Of a stretch of 32,848 nt of DNA, positions 1 through 7,886 are shown one piece after another. The position numbers and the translations under genes were made by a program. A model generated the notes under the pieces. The model did no database searches and had not been told where the DNA came from. It worked only from the letters and a program-made list of their open reading frames with translations. This DNA is from Alphaproteobacteria bacterium (GTDB lineage: Bacteria; Pseudomonadota; Alphaproteobacteria; Thalassobaculales; Thalassobaculaceae). The stretch is from NCBI GenBank assembly GCA_013203465.1, contig JABMNR010000114.1, positions 1 through 32,848 of the forward strand, given 5' to 3'. Every line of letters begins with the position of its first letter. Positions within the stretch are counted from its first letter, which is position 1.

Positions 1-118
1 CGCCGAGGGACAAGGCAATGGGTATCACGCCGTCAGGCGGTTCAAGCCCGCCCAGCAATGCCCGCAACCGGTCGAATGAATAATCACCGACCGCATCCAA
101 CCGGTCATTCAGCGGCAT
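1..118 (-). CDS. N-terminal fragment of a DapC-like PLP aminotransferase (succinyldiaminopimelate aminotransferase type)
   Basis: The minus strand reads from an ATG at 116-118 out through the left edge of the window, giving 39 codons with no stop. The peptide contains DYSFDRLRALLGGL followed by IPIALSLG. This is the usual N-terminus of alphaproteobacterial DapC-type class I aminotransferases (short helix with F-x-RLRALL, then a proline-rich turn and the LSIGEP segment). The family is pyridoxal-phosphate dependent and acts in the lysine and meso-diaminopimelate pathway. A purine-rich GGGGCGGA lies about 8 bases before the ATG. The PLP lysine and most of the protein are outside the window, so the exact substrate cannot be decided; another class I aminotransferase is possible. 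Confidence 0.7.
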   Translation of the reverse strand, partial: MPLNDRLDAVGDYSFDRLRALLGGLEPPDGVIPIALSLG

Positions 119-273
119 CCGATGTCCGCCCCTGTTTCTGTCTTGCTGCCGTTCATATGCCCCGAAGCTTCAAGCCCGCGCTCCCGCCCATCGACCCGCC
201 ATCTGCCGGGATGAGAACAAATCATAAAAACACAGTCACCGGATTGCGTCAGCAGGTTCCGGCCTGTTGCTTA

Positions 274-338
274 GATTCTACATGATCATGGGCAGCTAAG
301 ATACTGGTCTACAAGGGGTGGCGTGATTCGTTTGATTC
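274..338. promoter_or_regulatory. Cluster of three GANTC (CcrM-type) methylation sites
   Basis: GATTC occurs at 274-278, 325-329 and 334-338, about 156 to 220 bases upstream of the aminotransferase start. GANTC is the recognition sequence of CcrM, which is encoded in this window. At this base composition about one site per 300 bases is expected. A role in regulation is inference; the sites themselves are seen. Confidence 0.35.
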
Positions 339-453
339 CGGCTTCGTAACGAACATTCCGGGAACATACCTAAGTGGTATTCTATCTATCCCTTGTTTAT
401 CAGGGAGATAGGCGCTTCACCGCGATGCGCATCTACTCCCGGCGGGGGCGATG

Positions 454-482
454 AAAAACCGCCCCGCAGGGCGGCGGGGCGG
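454..482 (-). terminator. Rho-independent terminator for glnK-amtB
   Basis: On the minus strand a perfect 9-bp stem (CCGCCCCGC pairing with GCGGGGCGG, arms at 474-482 and 459-467) with a 6-base loop runs directly into TTTTT (458-454). This is the classic intrinsic terminator shape. It lies about 185 bases beyond the amtB stop codon on the same strand, with no gene between. Confidence 0.8.
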
Positions 483-553
483 CTGTCTCTCCTCTCGCAG
501 CGGGAGAAAGTGCGGCGCATGTCGGCAGATGTGCGTCGCATCTGGTCGTAGTC

Positions 554-593
554 GCCGGAGACCGAACGGATGGCAGTGCGTCCGGTCTCCGGC
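554..593. repeat. Inverted repeat in the amtB 3' untranslated region
   Basis: GCCGGAGACCG at 554-564 is the exact reverse complement of CGGTCTCCGGC at 583-593, with an 18-base loop. No T-run follows on either strand, so it is not an intrinsic terminator. It would form a strong hairpin in the glnK-amtB transcript between the amtB stop and the terminator at 454-482; a 3'-end stabilising structure is one possible role. Confidence 0.5.
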
Positions 594-665
594 TAGTGAC
601 CACCCCGGCGTGGCGCGCCTAAGGGTGGAATACTCTGGTGGCGATCTAGAGCGGCGCTGGCCGCC

Positions 666-1988
666 CTACGAGCCCCGTCCGAACTCTGGATATGCTTCCA
701 TTCCCAGTTCGGATGTATCGAGACCTGCCATTTCGGCTTCTTCGTCAACGCGGATGCCGATCGTCGCTTTCAGGATCAGCCAGACAATCAGGCTGGTGAT
801 GAACACGAAGGCGCCGATCGCAACAATTCCGATGAACTGGGTGACGATCGCGCCGGATCCGAAGATTCCGACGGCGAGCGTGCCCCAGATGCCGCAGACA
901 AGATGGGCCGAGATTGCGCCGACGACGTCGTCGATCTTCAGCTTGTCGATCAGCGGAACCGCAATCACCACCAACGCGCCGCCGATGCCGCCGATAATGA
1001 TGGCGTAAGCATGCTGCTGGAGATCCGGACCCGCCGTGATGGCGACAAGACCGCCGATGGCGCCGTTCAGAACCAGCGTGAGATCCATCTTCTTGAACAT
1101 CAGCTGGGTCAGAATCATTGCGACCACCACGCCGGCCGCGGCCGCGAGATTGGTGTTCACATAGACGATGGCGATGGCCGAGACGTCAGCCGCCGACCCG
1201 AGCGCCAGCTGCGAGCCGCCGTTGAAGCCGAACCAGCCCATCCACAGCACGAAGGTGCCCAACGTGGCCAACGGCAGGTTGGCGCCGGGCATCGGGTTGA
1301 CCGACCCGTCGGCGCTGTACTTGCCCTTGCGCGCGCCGAGGATGATCGCGCCCGTCAAGGCCGCCCAACCGCCCACCGAGTGCACGATGGTCGAGCCGGC
1401 GAAGTCGCTGAAGCCCATTTCCGACAACCAACCACCACCCCAGGTCCAGGAGCCTTGGATCGGGTACAGCACCCCGGTCAGGACCGCCGTGAAGATCAGG
1501 AACGGCAACAGCTTGATCCGCTCGGCCAGGGTGCCCGAGACGATCGAGGCGGCGGTGGCGACGAACACCATCTGGAAAAACCAGTCCGAGGCGCCGCTGT
1601 AGCTTGGGTCACCATCGTCGTTCAGGAAGGCTTTCTCACCTTCCAGAACGTCGGCAGCCGACCACGGCATCGGCGTGCCGATCCAGCTCGCGACATCCAT
1701 GTACATGAGGTTGTAGCCGACGGCCCAGTACATCAGCCCGGCGATCGAATAGAGCGCGATGTTCTTGGTCAGCTGCATCGTGGTGTTCTTGGAGCGGACC
1801 AAGCCGGCCTCGAGCATCGAGAAGCCGGCGGCCATCCACATCACCAGGACACCGTGGAACAGGAACGAGAAGGTGTTGAAGATAAACGCCGTCTCGACCG
1901 AAACCTCCGCCGACGCCGCCGTGGTGAAACCAATCGTGGCGACGCCCGTGGCCACAGCCAACAGGCTGCAGGTGATAAATGTCTTCAT
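666..1988 (-). CDS. amtB: Ammonium transporter AmtB
   Basis: Inner-membrane channel of the Amt/Mep/Rh family that takes up ammonium. The 440-residue product has a cleavable signal-like segment (about residues 1-27, ending AASA) followed by eleven or so hydrophobic helices. The conserved pore histidines are visible as H203 (HSVGG) and H362 (SAHLVCG), and the family segment GGSTIVH-like is present as FAGSTIVHSVGGWAAL. I chose the ATG at 1988 because a GGGAG Shine-Dalgarno stands about 8 bases before it and it starts the signal peptide directly; an ATG six codons upstream (2006) is the alternative. It follows glnK by about 21 bases, the standard pairing in which GlnK plugs the AmtB trimer under nitrogen sufficiency. 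A terminator lies downstream. Confidence 0.95.
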   Translation of the reverse strand: MKTFITCSLLAVATGVATIGFTTAASAEVSVETAFIFNTFSFLFHGVLVMWMAAGFSMLEAGLVRSKNTTMQLTKNIALYSIAGLMYWAVGYNLMYMDVASWIGTPMPWSAADVLEGEKAFLNDDGDPSYSGASDWFFQMVFVATAASIVSGTLAERIKLLPFLIFTAVLTGVLYPIQGSWTWGGGWLSEMGFSDFAGSTIVHSVGGWAALTGAIILGARKGKYSADGSVNPMPGANLPLATLGTFVLWMGWFGFNGGSQLALGSAADVSAIAIVYVNTNLAAAAGVVVAMILTQLMFKKMDLTLVLNGAIGGLVAITAGPDLQQHAYAIIIGGIGGALVVIAVPLIDKLKIDDVVGAISAHLVCGIWGTLAVGIFGSGAIVTQFIGIVAIGAFVFITSLIVWLILKATIGIRVDEEAEMAGLDTSELGMEAYPEFGRGS

Positions 1989-2009
1989 CGTGCGATCTCC
2001 CGCCATGAT

Positions 2010-2696
<687 letters not shown>

Positions 2697-3923
2697 ATGA
2701 GGAATGGGACGGCCACCGCCCGTGACGCGGTGATCCTGGGTGCCGGCCTGTCGGGGTTGACCACGGCGCTGGCTTTGGCCGAGGGCGGATTGACCGTGAG
2801 CCTGGTCGACCAAATCGATCCTCGCACCGCAGCCGGTGGCCAAAGCGATGTTCGGACCACGGCGATCTCGCTGTCATCGCGCCGTCTGCTGACCACACTC
2901 GGCGCCTGGGACGCGGTCGCCAGCGATGCCGAACCCATCCTGGACATTCGGGTGTCGGATTTCGAGTCGCCATTTTACCTGCATTACGACCACCGCGCGG
3001 CCGGTGACGAGCCGATGGGCCATATCGTCGGCAACACCGCGCTGAAGGCCTCGTTGCTTGACCGGCTTGCCGCCCACGGCGACCGGGTCTCGATCATCGC
3101 TCCCGGCATCGCGGCGGCGCTGAGGCGTCAAGCCGGTGGCGCCACTTTGACGTTGGACGACGGACAAACCTTGACGGCGCCGGTGATCCTGGGCGCCGAC
3201 GGCCGGCGATCGCGGTTGCGCGATCTGGCGGGTATCCGGGTGACCACCACCGATTACCGACAGTCGAGTATCGTCGACACCATCGCGCATGAACGACCGC
3301 ATCATAATCTGGCGCATGAACGGTTCCTGCCGGGGGGGCCGATCGCCCTGCTGCCGTTGCGCCACCAACGCTCGGCGCTGGTCTGGACCGAACGGACCAA
3401 GGTCGCGAACCACATCGCCCAACTGGACGACGCGACGTTCGGCGCCGCCTTGCAAGAGCGGGTCGGCGATTCGCTGGGCCGGCTCACCCCGCTCGGGCCA
3501 CGCCAGGTCTATCCGCTGTCGTTAGTCGTGGCCGAGGCCTATGTGGCGGAACGGGTCGCCCTGGTCGGCGACGCCGCGCACGCCATTCACCCGATCGCCG
3601 GTCAGGGCTTCAACCTCGGCCTGCGTGACGTGGCGGCCCTGGCCGAAGTATTGACTGACGCCAGCCGGCTGGGTCTCGACCTCGGGAGCGCGACGGTGCT
3701 ACGCGATTACCAACGCCGCCGGCGCTTCGACACCATGACCCTGGTGGCCGCGACCGACGGGCTGACCCGGTTGTTTTCCAACGATATCGCCCCGTTGCGG
3801 ACGGTGCGAGGGCTGGGATTGGGGTTGGTCGAGAGGATCCCGGCATTCAAGCGGGCGGCGATCCGTCACGCCATGGGGACGCTGGGCTCCCTTCCCCGGC
3901 TGCTGCGCGGCGAACCGCTCTAA
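2697..3923 (+). CDS. UbiH/UbiF/COQ6-family FAD-dependent monooxygenase (ubiquinone ring hydroxylase)
   Basis: Flavin hydroxylase expected to hydroxylate the aromatic ring of a ubiquinone precursor at the membrane. The 408-residue product has the N-terminal FAD dinucleotide motif GAGLSGL, an internal GADGRRSRLRD segment, and the diagnostic second FAD motif GDAAHAIHPIAGQGFNLGLRD at about residues 291-311. Length and motif spacing fit the family. The ATG at 2697 is preceded by TAAGGAG. It is divergent from glnK and convergent with the DUF971 gene, 15 bases away. Which ring position is modified (C5, C6 or C1) cannot be read from the sequence, since alphaproteobacteria use several related hydroxylases (UbiH, UbiF, UbiL, UbiM). 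Confidence 0.88.
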   Translation: MRNGTATARDAVILGAGLSGLTTALALAEGGLTVSLVDQIDPRTAAGGQSDVRTTAISLSSRRLLTTLGAWDAVASDAEPILDIRVSDFESPFYLHYDHRAAGDEPMGHIVGNTALKASLLDRLAAHGDRVSIIAPGIAAALRRQAGGATLTLDDGQTLTAPVILGADGRRSRLRDLAGIRVTTTDYRQSSIVDTIAHERPHHNLAHERFLPGGPIALLPLRHQRSALVWTERTKVANHIAQLDDATFGAALQERVGDSLGRLTPLGPRQVYPLSLVVAEAYVAERVALVGDAAHAIHPIAGQGFNLGLRDVAALAEVLTDASRLGLDLGSATVLRDYQRRRRFDTMTLVAATDGLTRLFSNDIAPLRTVRGLGLGLVERIPAFKRAAIRHAMGTLGSLPRLLRGEPL

Positions 3924-3938
3924 AAGCCGGTTCGGGTA

Positions 3939-4295
3939 TCAGCCATCGCGCGACAGGCCCGCTTGAGCCAGCGCGTGCTCGTAGACAACGAGCATCGCCG
4001 GCCCTTCGGCCGCCAGTTTCGCCAGATAGGGCCAAGTGTAGATACCGGTCGAGTGGCCATCATCGAAGCCGATACGCACCGCGTAGTTGCCAACCGGCTC
4101 GATGCTTTGAATGGTGACGCCCCGCTTGCCCGCCACCAGCGTCTTTTGACCGGCGCCGTGCCCTTGCACCTCTGCCGAGGGACTCTCGATCCGCAGCAGT
4201 TCGGCGGAAATCGCTCCCCCATCCCCGGAGTCATCGCCAAGGGTCAAGGTGCGTCGGTCCTTCGAGACCCGAAGTTCGCTTGGACGCGCGGTCAT
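3939..4295 (-). CDS. DUF971 domain protein (gamma-butyrobetaine hydroxylase-like N-terminal fold)
   Basis: A 118-residue protein made almost entirely of one DUF971 domain: [12 protein letters not shown] at the start, then [17 protein letters not shown], and the family end pattern [24 protein letters not shown]. This fold occurs alone in bacteria and at the N-terminus of gamma-butyrobetaine hydroxylases, and is often linked to iron-sulfur or iron handling; no specific activity is established here. Its ATG overlaps the stop codon of the Trm112-like gene by four bases (ATGA), showing translational coupling. It is the last gene of a run of four minus-strand genes (cnoX, LON, Trm112-like, DUF971). 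Confidence 0.85.
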   Translation of the reverse strand: MTARPSELRVSKDRRTLTLGDDSGDGGAISAELLRIESPSAEVQGHGAGQKTLVAGKRGVTIQSIEPVGNYAVRIGFDDGHSTGIYTWPYLAKLAAEGPAMLVVYEHALAQAGLSRDG

Positions 4296-4555
4296 AGAAG
4301 ATCCTCCGGCGCCGCGTCACCAACTGACGGCTCGATCACCGGTTCCTCATCCAACCGGCGGGCCTCCTCGACCAGCATGATCGGTACACCCGCGCGGATG
4401 GGAAACGCCAACCCGGCCGCCTCGCTGATCAGCTCTCCCCGCGCACGATCATAACTCAACGGCCGCTTGGTGATCGGGCAAACCAGGATCTCCAACAGCT
4501 TGGGGTCGACGGCCGTCACTGTCTCGGATCCGATGGCGGTGTCAGTGCCGGGCAT
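4292..4555 (-). CDS. Trm112-family protein (YcaR/UPF0434 type)
   Basis: An 87-residue protein with the Trm112 core [17 protein letters not shown], then [21 protein letters not shown]. Eukaryotic and archaeal Trm112 activates several methyltransferases through a small zinc-binding fold; bacterial copies are thought to act as small partners. Here only one cysteine is present (CPIT instead of CPxC), so the zinc site is absent. A 13-residue extension precedes the core; a later start cannot be excluded. The gene overlaps the LON-domain gene by 14 bases upstream and DUF971 by 4 bases downstream, so the three are almost surely one transcript. Confidence 0.85.
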   Translation of the reverse strand: MPGTDTAIGSETVTAVDPKLLEILVCPITKRPLSYDRARGELISEAAGLAFPIRAGVPIMLVEEARRLDEEPVIEPSVGDAAPEDLL

Positions 4556-5204
4556 GGTCGCCTCCCTTTTCGCCCAAGGTCGCCATGTCCAGCAACGTTG
4601 CCAGCACGGTCGACCGGGCTTTCAGATCATCCGCCTCAAGCAGAGCCTGCTTCTCGTTCGGCGCGAACGGGCACACCATTGCCAAAGTGGTCATCAGCCG
4701 CTCATTCGGGGTGTCGCGAATGGTATCCCAATCGGCGGTAATGTCATGGGCATCGAAATAAAGCCGCAGCCGCCGGGTCAGCGCCTCCCGGTCCAAGCCG
4801 GTGCCGCCCTCGGCGGTGAAATCGGATTCGAACCTGCTCCAATCGGCGACCACGCGCCGATAGCCACGCATTGACGTCACTTCCTGATCCACGGTGAACC
4901 GGCACACCCCGGTCAGCGTGATCAGGAGCCGGTCGTCGTCGGTCTCGGCAAATTCGGTGATCCGGCCGGCGCACCCGACCCGGTAGAGCGCCGGTTCGGC
5001 CGCACCATCAGCCTCGGGGAGGGGTTGGATCATGCCAATCAGCCGGCCGGCGCCCAACGCATCCCGGACCATGTTCAGATACCGTGGCTCGAAGATGTTG
5101 AGCGGCAGACGCCCGCGCGGCAACAACAGCACGCCAGCCAATGGGAACACCGGTATGGTGTTGGGCAGCTCCTCGAAACGGTGGGCGAATGGGCTGTCGG
5201 TCAT
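4542..5204 (-). CDS. LON peptidase substrate-binding domain protein (stand-alone)
   Basis: A 220-residue protein carrying only the N-terminal substrate-recognition domain of Lon protease, without the AAA+ or peptidase parts. Visible family features are [26 protein letters not shown] near residues 18-43, GRLIGMIQP, and the [30 protein letters not shown] strand run. Such single-domain proteins are common in alphaproteobacteria and are presumed to bind unfolded or marked proteins; direct function is unknown. It sits 16 bases after the thioredoxin-fold chaperedoxin gene and overlaps the Trm112-like gene, hinting at a shared protein-quality or maturation role. Confidence 0.88.
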   Translation of the reverse strand: MTDSPFAHRFEELPNTIPVFPLAGVLLLPRGRLPLNIFEPRYLNMVRDALGAGRLIGMIQPLPEADGAAEPALYRVGCAGRITEFAETDDDRLLITLTGVCRFTVDQEVTSMRGYRRVVADWSRFESDFTAEGGTGLDREALTRRLRLYFDAHDITADWDTIRDTPNERLMTTLAMVCPFAPNEKQALLEADDLKARSTVLATLLDMATLGEKGGDHARH

Positions 5205-5220
5205 CGGCGCGCGGATCAGG

Positions 5221-6141
5221 TCACGCGAACAGGATCGAGGACAACCGGCGGCGTGCGTCCACGGTCACCGGATCGGTCGGCCCCAGAGCCTCGAAATACT
5301 TCAACAACGCCTTGCGAGCGGCTTCGTCCTGCCACTTGCGGTCGAGGCGAATGCTCTCCAATAACTGCGCGACGGCGCCCTCGGAGTCGCCCGCGGCATA
5401 CAGCGCCGCCGCCAAATCAATGCGGGATTGGTGATCTTTGGGGTTGGCGTCGATCTTGGCCTGTAGCTCGGTAACGGCGCCAGCCGCCGCCGCGCCCTGT
5501 TCTGCCAGCTCAAGCTGCGTGGCGATGGCCTGGATGGCCTTATCGGCGGCCATTTTTTCCGACGCCTGCGCGAGAGCCGCACGCGCCTCGTCGGCCCGGT
5601 CGGTGGCGATGAGGCTTTTCAGCAATCCGGCGAAGGCCGGAACGTTCTCCGGATCATGCTGAAGGATTTGTTGGAAAATGCCGCCCGCGCCGTGGTGATC
5701 GCCGGCGTCCAGCAACTGCTCCGCCTGGTCGAGCGCCTGGGCGATCGGCGACTCCTTGGAGGCGCCGCCGGAAATCCGATCGACCAGCTCCTGGATTTGG
5801 CTCTCCGGGACCGCTCCCTGGAATCCGTCCACCGGCTGGCCGTTCTTGAACGCGTAGACTGTCGGGATCGACTGAATCCGCAGTTGCTGGGCGATCTCCG
5901 GGCTCTCGTCGATGTTGATCTTGACCAGTCGGACCGCGCCGGCCGCGCGCCGAACCACCGCTTCCAGCGCCGGTGTGAGCTGCTTGCACGGCCCGCACCA
6001 CGGCGCCCAGAAGTCGACCAACACCGGCACGTCCTGCGAGGCGTCGATCACGTCCGCCACGAAGGTTGCGGTGGTCGCGTCCTTGATCGGATTCGGCCCG
6101 CCGGCGACCGGCGCGCCTTCCATGCCCAAGATCGAGTTCAT
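5221..6141 (-). CDS. cnoX: Thioredoxin-TPR chaperedoxin CnoX (YbbN family)
   Basis: A 306-residue protein with an N-terminal thioredoxin fold (about residues 20-130; active site WCGPCK with C49 and C52, then the cis-proline segment SIPTVYAF) and a C-terminal helical TPR-like region (about 150-300). E. coli CnoX is a holdase that delivers substrates to GroEL and protects them from oxidation; its own CxxC is degraded, whereas this copy keeps CGPC and should be redox active. The ATG at 6141 has GGGGAAAG just upstream; a TTG codon immediately before it is an alternative. It heads the run cnoX, LON, Trm112-like, DUF971, with a 16-base gap to the next gene. Confidence 0.9.
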   Translation of the reverse strand: MNSILGMEGAPVAGGPNPIKDATTATFVADVIDASQDVPVLVDFWAPWCGPCKQLTPALEAVVRRAAGAVRLVKINIDESPEIAQQLRIQSIPTVYAFKNGQPVDGFQGAVPESQIQELVDRISGGASKESPIAQALDQAEQLLDAGDHHGAGGIFQQILQHDPENVPAFAGLLKSLIATDRADEARAALAQASEKMAADKAIQAIATQLELAEQGAAAAGAVTELQAKIDANPKDHQSRIDLAAALYAAGDSEGAVAQLLESIRLDRKWQDEAARKALLKYFEALGPTDPVTVDARRRLSSILFA

Positions 6142-6217
6142 CAATCTTTCCCCATTCTTTGGTAAGCAAATCTAAGATCAGTCGTCGGTCCGACAAGACC
6201 CACGAGCCAAATGATCA

Positions 6218-6754
6218 TCATGCCGGCGCCAGATCGTCCACGCTTTCAACGCGGATCGGGTGTCCACAGGCCTCAATGAAGCGCACGAGATCCTCCGGCT
6301 GGACGGCGATGGTCGCCTCGTTGGTCAGTGGATGATAGTTGAGCGGCCGATGCTCCAGCATCCCGCGATCCAGCACCACGGTCACGGCACACTCGGTGTC
6401 GTTGATCAAGGCAAACGGCGACACCGCCCCCGGAGCCACCCCCAACACCCGCAGCAACCGGTCGGCGCTGCCGAAGGACAGCCGCGCGCCGCCGAGCCGG
6501 TCGCCCAGTGCCTTCAGGTCAATCCGACGATCCTCAAGACAGACCACCAGCCACATCGCCCCCTTTTTGTCCCGCAGGAACAAATTCTTGCAGTGCCCGC
6601 CGGGAAGATCGCCGCGCAGCGCCTTGGAGTCCTCGACCGTGAACAACGGCGGATGATCATGCCGGGCATAGGCAATGCCGAGCGCGTCAAGACGCGCCAA
6701 CAGAGCCTCCGGGCTGGTGGGCATGGCTTGCCCGTCGAGATCAACATCCGTCAT
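6218..6754 (-). CDS. YbaK/ProX-type aminoacyl-tRNA editing domain protein (prolyl-tRNA deacylase, PrdX-like)
   Basis: A 178-residue single-domain protein. Members of this family hydrolyse mischarged tRNA such as Ala-tRNA(Pro). Visible features are FTVEDSKALRG, GGHCKNLFLRDKKG with the conserved lysine, the GVAPGAVSPFAL loop (G-x-x-PG), and LNYHPLTNEATI near the C-terminus. These match the free-standing PrdX/ProXp-ala group better than YbaK, which deacylates Cys-tRNA(Pro). I chose the ATG at 6754 because family similarity begins just after it; the frame extends upstream without resemblance. It is separate from cnoX by 76 bases and divergent from the molybdopterin-fold gene. Confidence 0.87.
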   Translation of the reverse strand: MTDVDLDGQAMPTSPEALLARLDALGIAYARHDHPPLFTVEDSKALRGDLPGGHCKNLFLRDKKGAMWLVVCLEDRRIDLKALGDRLGGARLSFGSADRLLRVLGVAPGAVSPFALINDTECAVTVVLDRGMLEHRPLNYHPLTNEATIAVQPEDLVRFIEACGHPIRVESVDDLAPA

Positions 6755-6914
6755 CGCTTGAGTTCTAGCCCAGAGACGGCCCTGGCTCAAAGAGCCAAGC
6801 GATGACCGTCGGATGACGCCTTCCCCGCGTCGGCGCTCTCGACCTGCCATGTCATGATGCTAACATCCTCAAACGCTTCACCACGCCTGTCATCTAGCCA
6901 GTCGGAGACCCGTC

Positions 6915-7484
6915 ATGAGCCGACTTCTTGCGCCGTTCGCCGCTATGCTCATCACCCTGAGCCTCATAGTGCCGGCGGCATCCCCGGCCCTTGCCCAGCA
7001 GGGTGAGCCGGTCCTGCTGACGGTCACCGGCGCCATCAAGACCACGAACCGCGGTCCGTTCGACCCGTTCCGGGACAGTTTGTTCGAGACGCTGAAAGAG
7101 ACTTTCAAGGCCGCCTTCGCCTTTGACCGCGCGGCCTTGTTGGCCTTGCCGCAGGCGACGATAACCACGAAATACCCGAACTGGCCAACTAAAGTCACGG
7201 CGCGCGGCCCGTTGTTGAAGGATGTTCTGGCCGCCGTTGGTGCCGACGGAAACCGGGTGCGGGTTCAGGCGCTCGACGGTTACGCGCCGGAATTCACGAT
7301 GGCGGACATCACCGCAGGCACCGTCGTGCTGGCGTTGGAGGCCGACGGTCAGCCGTTGTCCATCGGCGGGCGCGGCCCGCTCTGGCTGGTCTTCCCGCCA
7401 AACAGCATCGCCGGTCAATCGACCGAGGATGATAGTGGCCTCGCCTGGGCAGTGTTTCACCTTGCTGTCGATTCCAGCAAATGA
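6915..7484 (+). CDS. Exported molybdopterin-dependent oxidoreductase-fold protein
   Basis: A 189-residue protein with a clear Sec signal peptide (MSRLLAPFAAMLITLSLIVPAASPALAQ, cut after about residue 28). The mature part resembles the oxidoreductase molybdopterin-binding (sulfite oxidase) fold: LPQATITTKYP, a GPLLKDVLAAVGA segment, ALDGYAPEFTMADI and GRGPLWLVFP. The characteristic cofactor-ligating cysteine of true enzymes is not seen; the only residues here look structural, so it may be a non-catalytic, ligand-binding relative. Such short periplasmic proteins are common in alphaproteobacteria, often near signalling genes. GGAGAC lies shortly before the ATG. It is followed by tRNA-Gly. Confidence 0.72.
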   Translation: MSRLLAPFAAMLITLSLIVPAASPALAQQGEPVLLTVTGAIKTTNRGPFDPFRDSLFETLKETFKAAFAFDRAALLALPQATITTKYPNWPTKVTARGPLLKDVLAAVGADGNRVRVQALDGYAPEFTMADITAGTVVLALEADGQPLSIGGRGPLWLVFPPNSIAGQSTEDDSGLAWAVFHLAVDSSK

Positions 7485-7530
7485 GTTGCGGCATAAATTG
7501 CTGAAATAAAAAGAATTTTAACTCCCGAAG

Positions 7531-7551
7531 CAGCGCCTCACCGCGGCGCTG
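7531..7551 (+). terminator. Weak hairpin after the molybdopterin-fold gene, possible terminator
   Basis: CAGCGCC (7531-7537) pairs with GGCGCTG (7545-7551) around a 7-base loop, 46 bases after the stop codon. No T-run follows, so it would be at most a factor-dependent terminator or a 3'-end stabiliser. Confidence 0.25.
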
Positions 7552-7570
7552 AGAATCCCGAACAGAGCCC

Positions 7571-7598
7571 TTGCATTCGGCGTTCTCGCGGGTATTAT
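7571..7598 (+). promoter_or_regulatory. Sigma-70-type promoter for tRNA-Gly
   Basis: TTGCAT (7571-7576) and TATTAT (7593-7598) are separated by 16 bases and followed by a G+C-rich discriminator (CCGCGACC), as is usual for stable-RNA promoters. Transcription would start near 7605, about 34 bases before the tRNA. Confidence 0.55.
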
Positions 7599-7638
7599 CC
7601 GCGACCTCGACGGCACCCCTCAACAGGTGCATCGGAGC

Positions 7639-7713
7639 GCGGGCGTAGCTCAGGGGTAGAGCATAACCTTGCCAAGGTTAGGGTCGTGAGTTCGAATCTC
7701 ATCGCCCGCTCCA
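7639..7713 (+). tRNA. tRNA-Gly (anticodon GCC)
   Basis: Full cloverleaf: acceptor arm GCGGGCG (7639-7645) pairs with CGCCCGC (7703-7709); anticodon stem TAACC/GGTTA encloses TTGCCAA with anticodon GCC at 7671-7673; the T arm contains GTTCGAATC. The CCA end is encoded (7711-7713). It reads glycine codons GGC and GGU. A promoter candidate lies at 7571-7598. Confidence 0.97.
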
Positions 7714-7830
7714 ACTTACGAGGCGTGCAAAGAAGACTTTGGCGACCGTTTGCCGGTACGCCAGCCGTGTGCACGAACGGTATGAAATCCCTATTATTCC
7801 ACCGCTTTCGCGTGATTCCGCTTTACGATA

Positions 7831-7882
7831 CCCTCCTCTCGGGCGCGCGTCACGACGCGTGAGGCCCGAGGCGCGGGGAGGG
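7831..7882 (+). promoter_or_regulatory. Leader hairpin that can sequester the glutamate dehydrogenase ribosome-binding site
   Basis: CCCTCC (7831-7836) is perfectly complementary to GGAGGG (7877-7882), the Shine-Dalgarno of the following gene. Inside it, CTCGGGC (7838-7844) pairs with GCCCGAG (7864-7870), and a central palindrome (7846-7859) can extend the stem. The whole forms a long G+C-rich hairpin ending four bases before the ATG. It would hide the ribosome-binding site if the transcript starts upstream of 7831. Pairing is seen; a regulatory role is inference. Confidence 0.45.
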
Positions 7883-7886
7883 ACCA

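Larger units (their letters stand above)
119..665. other. Intergenic region between the dapC-like gene and amtB
   Basis: No reading frame here looks real; the frames that exist lack protein-family resemblance and overlap signals or shadow amtB. It holds the upstream region of the aminotransferase gene (minus strand), three GANTC sites at 274-338, a terminator for amtB at 454-482, and an 11-bp inverted repeat at 554-593. The part from about 220 to 420 is more A+T-rich than its surroundings, as expected for promoter DNA. Confidence 0.7.

Noticed and set aside
58-285. A 75-codon plus-strand frame near the left edge
   Set aside because: It runs antisense to the dapC-like start, its peptide has no family resemblance, and it lacks a Shine-Dalgarno.
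351-365. A second GAAC-N7-GAAC LexA-type match in the gap between the dapC-like gene and amtB
   Set aside because: About one match is expected by chance in a window of this length on both strands. It is more than 230 bases from the nearest start codon and the spacer is G+C-rich, so there is no positional support.
6783-6797. TGGCTC-AAA-GAGCCA hairpin upstream of the PrdX-like gene
   Set aside because: The stem is short, the loop is only three bases, and there is no T-run or promoter context; a chance palindrome is likely.
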